Positions 1-7,430 of a stretch of 38,459 bases of DNA are shown piece by piece. How positions within the stretch are numbered: position 1 is the stretch's first letter; every line of letters begins with the position of its first letter. Source of the DNA: Pseudomonadota bacterium (lineage in GTDB: Bacteria > Myxococcota_A > UBA796 > SXON01); contig JAUXTN010000137.1 of the NCBI GenBank assembly GCA_030684355.1, positions 1 through 38,459 on the forward strand. Reading direction: 5' to 3'. The notes beneath the pieces are model-generated. The model did not search any database. It had not been told where the DNA came from and saw only the letters and a list, made by a program, of their open reading frames with translations. A program made the position numbers and the translations under genes.

Positions 1-969
1 CGCGCCGCCGCCCAGGGGAGCGCCCCGCGCCCGCCCGGCGGCGCGCACGTCGTGACGTTCGCGGTGCCCGGCGGCGCCGGCGCCGTGTGGCTGGATGGAG
101 GGCGGGGCGGCCTCTCCGTGCGGGTCGACGGCGCGACCGTCGAGGTGCGGCCCGTGGCGCCGGGGCTCGTCGGCTCGGTGGAGGGGCGGTTCGAGACGGA
201 CAGCGCCTTCACCAAGGTGACGCTCGACGCCGACACGCGCATCGCGGTCGTCGGCGCCGCCGCGGAGCTCCTCGAGCGCGAGGCCGCGGCGGACCCCGCG
301 CGGCTCCGCGGCCGCTTCGAGGAGGCCCTCGCCGCCGTGAAGCACGATCACGCCGCGCTCCTCGGGGGGATGCTCTCGCCGTGGGGGCACGTCCCGTTGG
401 CCATGGACACCGCGGGCCGGCCCCTCGACCTCCCCGCGCTCCGCGCCCAGGTCAAGGCGCGCAAGCGCTTGATCGTGGGGTCCGCGGGGGGCACGGCGCC
501 GGCCGCCGCCTCCGGAAAGGCCCCGGAGGTCGTGGTCGCGGGCGACGACCGCACGATCGCGCAGCTCCGATCGTGGTTCCCGGGCGTGCAGGTCGAGCAC
601 GTCGACGAGGCGCGGCTCCGCAAGGCCTCGCGGCGGGACGAGAAGGCGCGGCGGCACGAGAGCGGGACCTCCGGCCGCCGGGAGCAGGCCCTCGCGGAGC
701 GCGCGGGTGCGCTCTACACGCGGTGGACCGGCGGGGTGCTCCCCAAGGAGCGCATCGTCGCCGTTCTCGGCGCGTGGGCCAGCGGCGCGCAGGCGGGGTG
801 GCCCCCCTTCGCGAGCGTCGACGCCGACGGGCCGTGGGCCGCGCTCGTGGCGTTCGCCGCGGGGGTCCGGGGCGCCGAGGACGCCGAGACCCACCTCCTC
901 CTCGTCGAGGGCCTGGCGCGGACGCTCGCGGCGGGGGGCGGGGCGGGCGCCGGGGCGAAGGGAGCATGA
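1..969 (+). CDS. Unrecognised protein, 5' end outside the window
   Basis: The frame is open from the first base, so the true start lies upstream; the first start codon inside the window is a GTG at 52 with no convincing ribosome binding site. About 322 residues are visible and I do not recognise a family. The visible part has no signal peptide or membrane segment. It holds a Gly/Ala-rich first third, a middle with strand/helix character (VVVAGDDRTIAQLRSWFPGV), a strongly charged stretch rich in Arg, Lys and Glu, and a Gly/Ala tail. Its TGA overlaps the ATG of the next gene (ATGA at 966-969), so the two are probably translationally coupled and may work together at the cell envelope. That it is coding rests on the clean frame, the third-position G/C bias and the coupled stop. 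Confidence 0.7.
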   Translation, partial: RAAAQGSAPRPPGGAHVVTFAVPGGAGAVWLDGGRGGLSVRVDGATVEVRPVAPGLVGSVEGRFETDSAFTKVTLDADTRIAVVGAAAELLEREAAADPARLRGRFEEALAAVKHDHAALLGGMLSPWGHVPLAMDTAGRPLDLPALRAQVKARKRLIVGSAGGTAPAAASGKAPEVVVAGDDRTIAQLRSWFPGVQVEHVDEARLRKASRRDEKARRHESGTSGRREQALAERAGALYTRWTGGVLPKERIVAVLGAWASGAQAGWPPFASVDADGPWAALVAFAAGVRGAEDAETHLLLVEGLARTLAAGGGAGAGAKGA

Positions 970-2054
970 AGCGGTCCGCGCTCCTCGTGCTCCTCGTGGC
1001 GGTGGCCGCCGCGCTCCGCTTCGGGGCCGCCGCGGCGCCGCCGTCGACCGTCGAGCGCTTTCGCCCCGGGGCGCCGACGTGGACCGCGCCGCGCGCCCCG
1101 TCGACCGCGCTCGCCGCCGTCGCGGCCGACACCCTGCGTGTCCTCCAGGCCGCCCCCACCCTGCGCGCGGGGCTCCCCGGCGCGTTCACGTCGCCCACCG
1201 CCGTCGCCGACACCCTCGCGTTCGTCGCCCGTGTCGCCGCGGAGGACGCCGCGACCGGCGCCGACCGCCTCGCCGATCCCGCGTTCCTCGGGGCGTGCTT
1301 CGACACCGTCCGCTGGGTGCCCGACGTGGCGCGCCCCGGCGACACCATCCGCGTCACGCGCTACCTCGTCTACGCCGTCGCGGGCCGGGTCACCGCCGAC
1401 GCCGCGCATACCCACGCGCTGCTCTCGCTCCCGGACGACGAGGCAGGCCTGACCGCGGACGCCGCCGAGGCCCGTCGCGCCACGCTCCTGCGCTACCGCT
1501 ACACCCGGCAGGACGTGGCCGCCGGGGTGTACCGCGCCGGAGGGGCCGCCGCCGGGCGCGCGCCCCCGCTCGTCTGGCTCACGGAGCGCAACCACGAGGA
1601 GGCCCTCCTCCAAGGCACGATCGCGGTGACGGTCCCCGGCGAGCCGGCGGCGCGCCTCTACAACGTCCACCGCAACAACGGCATCGCGTACCGGCGCGCG
1701 GTCACGGACACGCGCCTGCAGCCCCGGTACTGGTACTTCCGCGCCATGGACGCCGTGCGCGGCTGGGCCCCCGAGCCGGTGCCGGGCCCCGCCCTGCTGC
1801 CCGACGTGGCGGTCGCCGGAGACCTCGACGCCCTCGGCTTCGGCCGGCTCCTTGCGCTCCAGAACGCCGACGGGCTGCGCCTTGTCGTGCTCGCCGACAC
1901 CGGCGGCGCCTTCGCCGGGAACCTCCACCAGCTCGACCTCTACACGGGGGTCCACCCCTCGCGCGCGGCCTTCGACGCCGCCACCTCCGGGGTCGGAGAG
2001 ACGGCGCCGGCCTGGGTCCTGACCGCGCGCGTGGGCGCCCCGGGGTGCGATTAG
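966..2054 (+). CDS. Exported MltA-like (3D domain) murein lytic transglycosylase candidate
   Basis: A 362-residue protein that starts with a signal peptide (MKRSALLVLLVAVAAALRFG). The C-terminal third resembles the double-psi beta-barrel '3D' domain of MltA. D311 lies in LADTGGAFAGN and D324 in LDLYTG, matching the conserved DTGGAI...DLFwG pattern that carries the MltA catalytic aspartate. Upstream, LLQGTIAV, YNVHRNNGIAYR and YWYFRAM sit where MltA has its LQIQGSG, GTNGRPYRS and YVFFRE segments. MltA proteins cleave peptidoglycan glycan strands in the periplasm to give 1,6-anhydro ends. The classical QGSG motif is altered and the protein is divergent, so the fold is better supported than the activity. 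The start is fixed by a 4-base overlap with the preceding gene. The signal peptide has no clear lipobox, unlike E. coli MltA, which is a lipoprotein. Confidence 0.62.
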   Translation: MKRSALLVLLVAVAAALRFGAAAAPPSTVERFRPGAPTWTAPRAPSTALAAVAADTLRVLQAAPTLRAGLPGAFTSPTAVADTLAFVARVAAEDAATGADRLADPAFLGACFDTVRWVPDVARPGDTIRVTRYLVYAVAGRVTADAAHTHALLSLPDDEAGLTADAAEARRATLLRYRYTRQDVAAGVYRAGGAAAGRAPPLVWLTERNHEEALLQGTIAVTVPGEPAARLYNVHRNNGIAYRRAVTDTRLQPRYWYFRAMDAVRGWAPEPVPGPALLPDVAVAGDLDALGFGRLLALQNADGLRLVVLADTGGAFAGNLHQLDLYTGVHPSRAAFDAATSGVGETAPAWVLTARVGAPGCD

Positions 2055-2084
2055 CGCGGCCCCTGGGTTCCCCTCTCCCCCGGC

Positions 2085-4916
2085 CTACTCCTCGCGGAAG
2101 AGCGACTCCGGCAACGCCGGATAGCCCCACCCGTCGACACCCTCGGTCGTCGGCGCCCCGGTGATCCACCGCGCCATCGCCATCGGCACGGCGCCGTTGA
2201 TGGCCACCTCGACCCGCTGGTCGCCCGTCACCGGCTCGCCCCAGATGCCGACGAAGGCGTCCTTCTCGTGGAAGGACTCCCCGGCGTGCCGTCCCGGCAC
2301 CTTGGTGTTGTAGCCCACGCCGTCCCGCGGGAAGAGGTTGATCGTGCCGGCGCGATCGGTGTCATAGAGGTGCGCGAGCTGGTTGACCGCGTCGACTCGC
2401 TTGTTGACACGTGTCAGATTCCGCCACTCGTCCTCGGTGCACCACGTCGCCACCTGGGTCCGTGCCGCCGCGACGCACCGCGCGCGGAGCGCCGTGACTT
2501 CGGCGAGCAGCGGGGTCTCCACGACCTGGTAGGGCGAGAGGACGTCGAGCCCCAGCGGATCCGCGCCCTCCCAGCCGTACCAGGTCCGCTCCCCGTGCCG
2601 CTCGATGGTGCCGACGCCGCGCCGGGCCATGACCCGGACGGTGCCGCCGTCGACGGTGCAGGGGGTCTCGCGGACGACGAGGTAGTCGAGCGTGTCACCG
2701 AGCCGCGTGACCACCTCGGACACGACGTCGATCGTCTTGCCGCCCAGCGTCCGGAGCGCGCGGAGGTCGGCCAGCACGGGCTGGCGGGCCCAGTTGTCCC
2801 CCTGGTCGACGAAGAAGTCCATCATGTAGTTGCCACCCGCGGTCGACGCGACGACCACGTCCACGCCGCGCACGGACGGCGGGTGGAGCCGATGCGTGAG
2901 CTTGGGCCCCTCGCCCTCGTCGGACGAGATCTTCTTCACGACCAGCTTCACCCCGGCCGTCTCCAGGCCGCCGATCACCTCGGCCTCGGGAGAGACGATC
3001 CAACGCACGGGGGTCAACCCGTGGTCGCCGGCCATGCCCCACACGGTGGTGTCGCTCACCCGCGCCGTGTCGTAGGCGGCGTCGAGCTGGCCCAACCAGT
3101 AGTCGAGACGGCGAAGCTCCCCCGTCGGCGAGAGGATCTCGTCGGAGAACGGCCCCTTGGCGTGCGCGAAGTGGTCGGGCCAGGGGTTGTAGTAGAGCAG
3201 GTAGTCGGGCATCGAGACGGGCTCCAACGCCGCGATCTCCGCCACGAGGCCGCGCGCCACGTCCCGCTCGTTGGACTGGACCCACCGGTCGTACCACTCC
3301 CAGGGCCGGGGCTCGTCCCGCAGCAGCGCCTCCCGCGCCAGGAGCTGGCGGCGAAGCTCGGCGATCCGGACCTCGTTCGTCGCGCGCTCGCGCAGCTCGC
3401 CGACGCACCGGAGGTCCCCGAAGTCGCGCGAGGCCTCGCCCACCGCGAGGGAGAGCAGCGAATCGAAGCTGTACCGCGCCGCCTCGTCGTATTGGCCGCC
3501 GCAGCTCATCGTCACAAAGCGTTCGAAGCGGTCGAACAGCGTCTTCATCCCGGCGGCCCGGGTGAGCGCCGTGAGCTGGAGGGCGTCGTTGCCGTAGAAG
3601 TACCAGGGGCGCCCCTGCTGCACCCCGTCGAGCACGAAGTCCCGGTCGACGAAGTGGAAGTTGGGGATGCCGGTGGCCCCCGCCCCCGCGACCGGCGCGC
3701 CGGTCTTGGCGATGGGGAGGTTGCGGACGCTGATGGTGGGCGTCGTGGAGATGCCGTTCCTGGCGATGCCCGGGCTCGAATAGAGAGCGGCGAAGAACGG
3801 GAGTAGACCCGGAGTACCCGTCGTGACCGCATGGTGCAGGAACCCGGTCGCCATCGCCGGTCCGGCCGTCGTGGAGCGGAGCGTGGGGCGGGCCGCGGCC
3901 TCGGTTGTCTCTTCCTCGACGACGCGTGTCAGAAATGGATCAGATGGAGCTCCTTTCGCGAGAGCTTCCACGAGGTGGCCCTGGAGGCCGTCGACCACGA
4001 CGTGCACGGCGTGACGCCGCGCGCCGTGCCAGCGCAGCCAGGCCCAGCCGTCCACGCGCCCGGGCGTGACGATCTCGGCCTCCAACCACGCCGCGAGCTG
4101 GCGCTCGCGCTGCACGCGCGCCGAGAAGATGCGGTAGTGCTTGCACACCTCCATGTCGACGAACTCGATGAGCGTGAGCGTGACGGCGTCGAGGGTGGTC
4201 GCGTCGCGGAGCACGTGCCCCACGGCGTCGCGCATGTCACCGGGCTCCATGCCCTCGGCGAGCCCGCCGAGCAGGTCCTCCACGATGGGGGCGGCGCGGG
4301 TCGTGCGGGCCGCCAGCGAGGCCTCGTCCATCGTGTCGCAGGTCAGGTTGCCGGCGGCTGCCGCGGCCCCGGTGATCGCCGCCCCGGGCGCGTCCTGGAG
4401 GTACACGGCGTCGTACAGCGTGATGAGGCGCGCCGCCTGCTCGGCCGGCAAGCCGCCGCCGCCGCCCTCCGCCGCCGCCTTCGGGGTGAACGAGAACAGC
4501 GTGTGCTCGAGGCCGGGGGTGCCATCGCGAGGCACGTTTGTGCGCGCCCAGGTCTCGAAGTCCTCGACGTCGGGGCGATCGTACATCTCCTTCACGAACA
4601 ACGCGAAGGGCACGAGCTCGTCTACGGTGTCCTTCGCGCCGAGGCGCGCGTCGACCCGCGCGCGGACCGCGGGGTCGAGCGGGAGCGTCGCGAGCCAGGT
4701 GGTGAGGCCGGCCGAGACGAGCCGCGCGGCAGCCCACTCCGCGGGGACCTTCAACGACCACTTCGTCACGTCGTAGACCTGCTCCAGGAGGGCGTGGGCC
4801 TCGCCCTGGAGGGGGTCTGCGCCGGGCGCGGGAGGCGCGGGCCGGTCGACGGAGAGGACGGTGAGCGCGAGGGCGACGGCGCCGAAGCCGGCGAGGAGCC
4901 AGCGTTGCTTCGACAT
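2085..4916 (-). CDS. Exported alkaline-phosphatase-superfamily protein (type I phosphodiesterase-like), 943 aa
   Basis: A large exported protein with an N-terminal signal or anchor segment (about residues 5-23). Several motifs fit the type I phosphodiesterase/nucleotide pyrophosphatase branch of the alkaline phosphatase superfamily. HVVVDGLQGHL is the first metal-binding Asp. TTPTISVRN is a plausible nucleophile Thr loop, followed by GIPNFHF. YYNPWPDHFAHAKG matches the usual 'nepDh.gH..G' metal loop, and GMAGDHGLTP matches the SDHG metal site. A further His usually found near the C-terminal side is not obvious; GGNYMMDFF lies in that area. Expected chemistry is hydrolysis of phosphate mono- or diesters outside the inner membrane; the substrate is unknown. 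At 943 residues it is about twice the length of a minimal domain, with a roughly 300-residue helical N-terminal region of unknown role. It converges with the MltA-like gene, leaving about 30 bases between stops. Confidence 0.72.
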   Translation of the reverse strand: MSKQRWLLAGFGAVALALTVLSVDRPAPPAPGADPLQGEAHALLEQVYDVTKWSLKVPAEWAAARLVSAGLTTWLATLPLDPAVRARVDARLGAKDTVDELVPFALFVKEMYDRPDVEDFETWARTNVPRDGTPGLEHTLFSFTPKAAAEGGGGGLPAEQAARLITLYDAVYLQDAPGAAITGAAAAAGNLTCDTMDEASLAARTTRAAPIVEDLLGGLAEGMEPGDMRDAVGHVLRDATTLDAVTLTLIEFVDMEVCKHYRIFSARVQRERQLAAWLEAEIVTPGRVDGWAWLRWHGARRHAVHVVVDGLQGHLVEALAKGAPSDPFLTRVVEEETTEAAARPTLRSTTAGPAMATGFLHHAVTTGTPGLLPFFAALYSSPGIARNGISTTPTISVRNLPIAKTGAPVAGAGATGIPNFHFVDRDFVLDGVQQGRPWYFYGNDALQLTALTRAAGMKTLFDRFERFVTMSCGGQYDEAARYSFDSLLSLAVGEASRDFGDLRCVGELRERATNEVRIAELRRQLLAREALLRDEPRPWEWYDRWVQSNERDVARGLVAEIAALEPVSMPDYLLYYNPWPDHFAHAKGPFSDEILSPTGELRRLDYWLGQLDAAYDTARVSDTTVWGMAGDHGLTPVRWIVSPEAEVIGGLETAGVKLVVKKISSDEGEGPKLTHRLHPPSVRGVDVVVASTAGGNYMMDFFVDQGDNWARQPVLADLRALRTLGGKTIDVVSEVVTRLGDTLDYLVVRETPCTVDGGTVRVMARRGVGTIERHGERTWYGWEGADPLGLDVLSPYQVVETPLLAEVTALRARCVAAARTQVATWCTEDEWRNLTRVNKRVDAVNQLAHLYDTDRAGTINLFPRDGVGYNTKVPGRHAGESFHEKDAFVGIWGEPVTGDQRVEVAINGAVPMAMARWITGAPTTEGVDGWGYPALPESLFREE

Positions 4917-4964
4917 GGGGGGCCTCCGCGCGCGGATGTACCACGCGGCGGGAGCGCTCCGGCG

Positions 4965-5432
4965 CTACGCGCGCGCCGAAACGGGCTTCGGCGGCCAGTC
5001 GCCGGTGGCCAGCGCCACGAAGAAGAGCGGCCCGATGAGCGCGTGCGCCATGTTCTTCAGGAAGGCCGGCCGGTTCTTCTCCCACAGCGAGTGGCCCGCG
5101 AGCTGGACGCCCCAGGCGCCGACCGCGATGGCGACGACCGCCCACCACGGCGTCACCCAGGCGATGGGGAAGCACAGGGCGAAGAAGAGGGCCATCACGA
5201 GGGCAAGGCGCACGTTCAACGTCAGGTACCAGCCCACCGCCGCGATCGCGCCGAGGTGCCCGAGGGTCAACGCGAACCCGCCGGGGAGGCTCACGAGCGG
5301 CACCCAGTCGAGCATCGCCGCGACGTGGAAGACGATGAGCGGGATGGCGATCTTGTGCGTGAGCCGGTTCGTGGGGTGCCGGTGGCCGTCGGCGTAGTCC
5401 TGGAAGAGGGCGTGGAGCCGGGCGTCGAGCAA
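4965..5432 (-). CDS. DUF962 / Mpo1-like integral membrane protein
   Basis: About 155 residues with an N-terminal HALFQDYADGHRHPTNRLTH segment, which matches the HxxxxN-H signature of DUF962 (YGL010w/Mpo1-like), followed by four hydrophobic segments. Yeast Mpo1 is an Fe(II)-dependent dioxygenase that alpha-oxidises 2-hydroxy fatty acids; the bacterial members are mostly uncharacterised, so only the family is claimed. The chosen start is a TTG at 5432 with an AGG-containing purine stretch about 8 bases upstream. It gives the short N-terminus usual in the family (LLDARLHALF). The open frame runs much further upstream, but that part is Arg/Pro/Gly-rich shadow sequence over the next genes. It lies 48 bases downstream of the start of the phosphodiesterase-like gene and runs in the same direction, so the two may be co-transcribed. 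Confidence 0.72.
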   Translation of the reverse strand: MLDARLHALFQDYADGHRHPTNRLTHKIAIPLIVFHVAAMLDWVPLVSLPGGFALTLGHLGAIAAVGWYLTLNVRLALVMALFFALCFPIAWVTPWWAVVAIAVGAWGVQLAGHSLWEKNRPAFLKNMAHALIGPLFFVALATGDWPPKPVSARA

Positions 5433-5564
5433 GGGGAGCCTCGTGGGAGGATTCGGATATCCGCCGCCGCCGAGCCCGGCTACCCCGCGGGCATCGACGC
5501 CCGCGCATCTCCTCGGCGCGTCGCCACGGGACGCCGACCCGACTACATGGCGCCGGAGGTCGGG

Positions 5565-5879
5565 ATGTCCCACTACGGCGTGAAGCAGATGTCGTGCACC
5601 CTCTGCGGGGCCTCCTTCCCGCTCGTGAGCGGCGCCATGGTCCACCCCGCCGACGTCCTCTGTGCCCCCTGCGTGCTCTCCCTCTACGATCGGCTCCCCA
5701 CCGAGCCGCTCGCGGCGCTCGGCGCGTGGTGCGAGGCGCGCCTGAAGCCGCGGATGGGGATGATGCCGCCGACGCTCGCCCAGGCCATCGTGGACCGCCT
5801 CGAGCGGCTGCCGGACGTCGTGCAGAGCCGCGCCGAGCTCGAGGCCATGCTGGCTCGGCGGGGCGTCATCGGGGGGTAG
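5565..5879 (+). CDS. Small Cys4 zinc-ribbon protein, function unknown
   Basis: A 104-residue protein with CTLC at residues 11-14 and CAPC at 33-36, forming a likely Cys4 zinc ribbon, followed by a helical C-terminal half (LAQAIVDRLERLPDVVQSRAELEAML). I do not recognise a named family. The start at 5565 is preferred over an in-frame ATG at 5547 because GGAGGT lies 4 bases before it at 5555-5560. The gene is divergent from the DUF962 gene; the 132-base spacer carries a 10-base palindrome CGGATATCCG (5454-5463) of unknown meaning. The zinc ribbon suggests nucleic-acid or protein binding, but this is inference only. Confidence 0.65.
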   Translation: MSHYGVKQMSCTLCGASFPLVSGAMVHPADVLCAPCVLSLYDRLPTEPLAALGAWCEARLKPRMGMMPPTLAQAIVDRLERLPDVVQSRAELEAMLARRGVIGG

Positions 5880-5992
5880 GTATCCCGTCGTTCGGGGGCA
5901 TGCCGGACGGGGGCAGGGCGCGCAGGCGTTCAGTACCGGATTCTGGTCACGGAAACCTGCTAAGGATGAGGAGCCCCCGCTGGAGCCCGCCC

Positions 5993-6379
5993 ATGAATTC
6001 CCGTTGCGCGTTGGTAGTCGATGACGAACCGCTGCTACGCCAATGCCTGCGCGACGTCCTGGTTGCCCACTCTTGGACCGTGACGGAGGCATGCGACGGA
6101 GAGGACGCACTACGCGTGTTCACTCCTGGGTTGTTCGATGTGATCGTGCTCGACATGATGATGCCGCGTCGAGACGGTCTGGAGACCCTCCGCGCCATCC
6201 GCGAGGTCGATCCCAACGTCGCCGTGCTGATCGTCAGCGGCTACGCCGCGCCGGGCTCGATACAGTCAGCCCTCGCGATGAGGCCCGCAGCGTACCTCGC
6301 GAAGCCCTTCCGAGCCTCGCAGCTCCTCTCGGCCATCTTGTCGCTGCTCGGCGAGTCGGTTTCCCCCTTGGCGCTGTAG
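5993..6379 (+). CDS. Stand-alone response regulator receiver domain
   Basis: A 128-residue single-domain CheY-like protein. The acidic pocket is in LVVDDEP near residue 10, the phospho-acceptor Asp in VIVLDMMMPRRDG, the Ser of the switch in VLIVSGY, and the Lys in AYLAKPF; all key residues are present. There is no output domain. The chosen ATG at 5993 has GGAG about 8 bases upstream; an in-frame ATG at 5966 would add nine residues but has poorer spacing. The codon choice looks less G/C-skewed than in neighbours. Only 3 bases separate its TAG from the WYL regulator, so the two form a likely operon and the receiver may act on, or through, that regulator. No histidine kinase is present in the window. 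Confidence 0.9.
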   Translation: MNSRCALVVDDEPLLRQCLRDVLVAHSWTVTEACDGEDALRVFTPGLFDVIVLDMMMPRRDGLETLRAIREVDPNVAVLIVSGYAAPGSIQSALAMRPAAYLAKPFRASQLLSAILSLLGESVSPLAL

Positions 6380-6382
6380 CGG

Positions 6383-7357
6383 ATGAACCCGCGTTCGAAC
6401 ACATCCTCCGCCCGCTGTCTCCGCCTGCTCCTCCACCTCGTCGAGCATGGGTCGGTCACAACGATCCAGGCCGGCCGCCTCCTCGGTGTTCCCGCCCGGC
6501 GGGCGCGTGAGGACCTGAAGCTCGTGGCAGCCGTCGCGCCCATCGCCGCCCGCGGGCAGGGCCGCGCGCGCGCGTGGATCGTCGATCCCGCGTCGGGTCT
6601 CGGTCGGCTCGGCGTGCTCGATCGTGTCTCCCTCCACCTCGGGCGCGAGGTCACCGCGTTCCTGGACGGCACCGCCCTTCACGAGGGCCTCGCCCGCGCC
6701 ACCGATCAGGGGTGGGACGGCGTGCCGGACCGCCTCTCGCGCCATCTCGACCGCAAGTTCCGCCACCTCCAGGAGCCCGCGCGCTCCTACGTGGCCCAAC
6801 GCGACGTGCTGGACGGCGTGCTCGACGCCCTGATCCGCGAGCGCGCCCTCGACTTCCGCTATGAGAAGGCGGGGCTGAACCAGCGGTACCACGGCTTCCA
6901 ACCCCTCACGTTGGTGGTGTACCGCCGCGCCGTCTACCTCCTCGGCTGCCATCCGCCGCGCGAGGGCGTGCTGCGCTTGTCGGTCGACCGGATGCGCGGC
7001 GTCACCATCGGCGAGCCCTTCCCCTACCCGGAGGACTGGGCGCCCGACCTGGACCTCGGCCGGTACTTCGGCATCGTGGCCTCCGGGGAGCCGGGCCGCG
7101 TCGTGCTCCGGTTCGCCGAGCGGGTGGCGCACCTGGTGCGGGTCCGGCGGTGGCACCCCACCGCGCGGGTCACCGATCTCCGGGACGGCCGCGTCGAGCT
7201 GGCGATGATCACCGCGGGGCAGGAGCTCGTCCGCTTCGTGCTCGAATGGGGCGCGACCTGCGAGGTCGTCGAGCCCGCCTGGCTCCGGGACGCCGTCGTC
7301 GCCGAGCTCCGCGGGGCCCTGGAGGCCTACGAGCGGAAGCCCGCCGAGCTCTCGTAG
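6383..7357 (+). CDS. HTH plus WYL-domain transcriptional regulator
   Basis: A 324-residue protein with the layout of WYL/YafY-type regulators. An N-terminal winged-helix segment (about residues 8-60; VTTIQAGRLLGVPARRAREDL is helix-turn-helix-like) is followed by a WYL domain with the typical ERALDFRYEKAG strand and FQPLTLVVYRRAVYLLG core, where VYL replaces WYL. A C-terminal WCX-like part follows (GRVVLRFAERVAHLVRVRRW ... WGATCEVVEPAWLRD). WYL domains bind ligands, in some cases single-stranded nucleic acid or nucleotides, and modulate DNA binding; they often control stress, DNA-damage or defence genes. The gene directly follows the receiver-domain gene (3-base gap). The target genes are unknown; the lipoprotein gene 73 bases downstream is a candidate. 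Confidence 0.85.
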   Translation: MNPRSNTSSARCLRLLLHLVEHGSVTTIQAGRLLGVPARRAREDLKLVAAVAPIAARGQGRARAWIVDPASGLGRLGVLDRVSLHLGREVTAFLDGTALHEGLARATDQGWDGVPDRLSRHLDRKFRHLQEPARSYVAQRDVLDGVLDALIRERALDFRYEKAGLNQRYHGFQPLTLVVYRRAVYLLGCHPPREGVLRLSVDRMRGVTIGEPFPYPEDWAPDLDLGRYFGIVASGEPGRVVLRFAERVAHLVRVRRWHPTARVTDLRDGRVELAMITAGQELVRFVLEWGATCEVVEPAWLRDAVVAELRGALEAYERKPAELS

Positions 7358-7430
7358 GATCCGCCGGGGCGGCGCTCCCGAGCGCGCGCAAGGCGCGACC
7401 CGGACGGTCGCGTTGTTGTATGTTCCCCGC

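Noticed and set aside
5949..5968. TGGTCACGGAAACCTGCT, resembling a sigma-54 promoter before the receiver gene
   Set aside because: The spacing between GG and GC is 12 bases instead of the required 10.
4965..6110. 381-residue version of the DUF962 protein
   Set aside because: The extra N-terminal part overlaps the zinc-ribbon and receiver genes on the other strand and lacks family character; the TTG at 5432 fits the family length.
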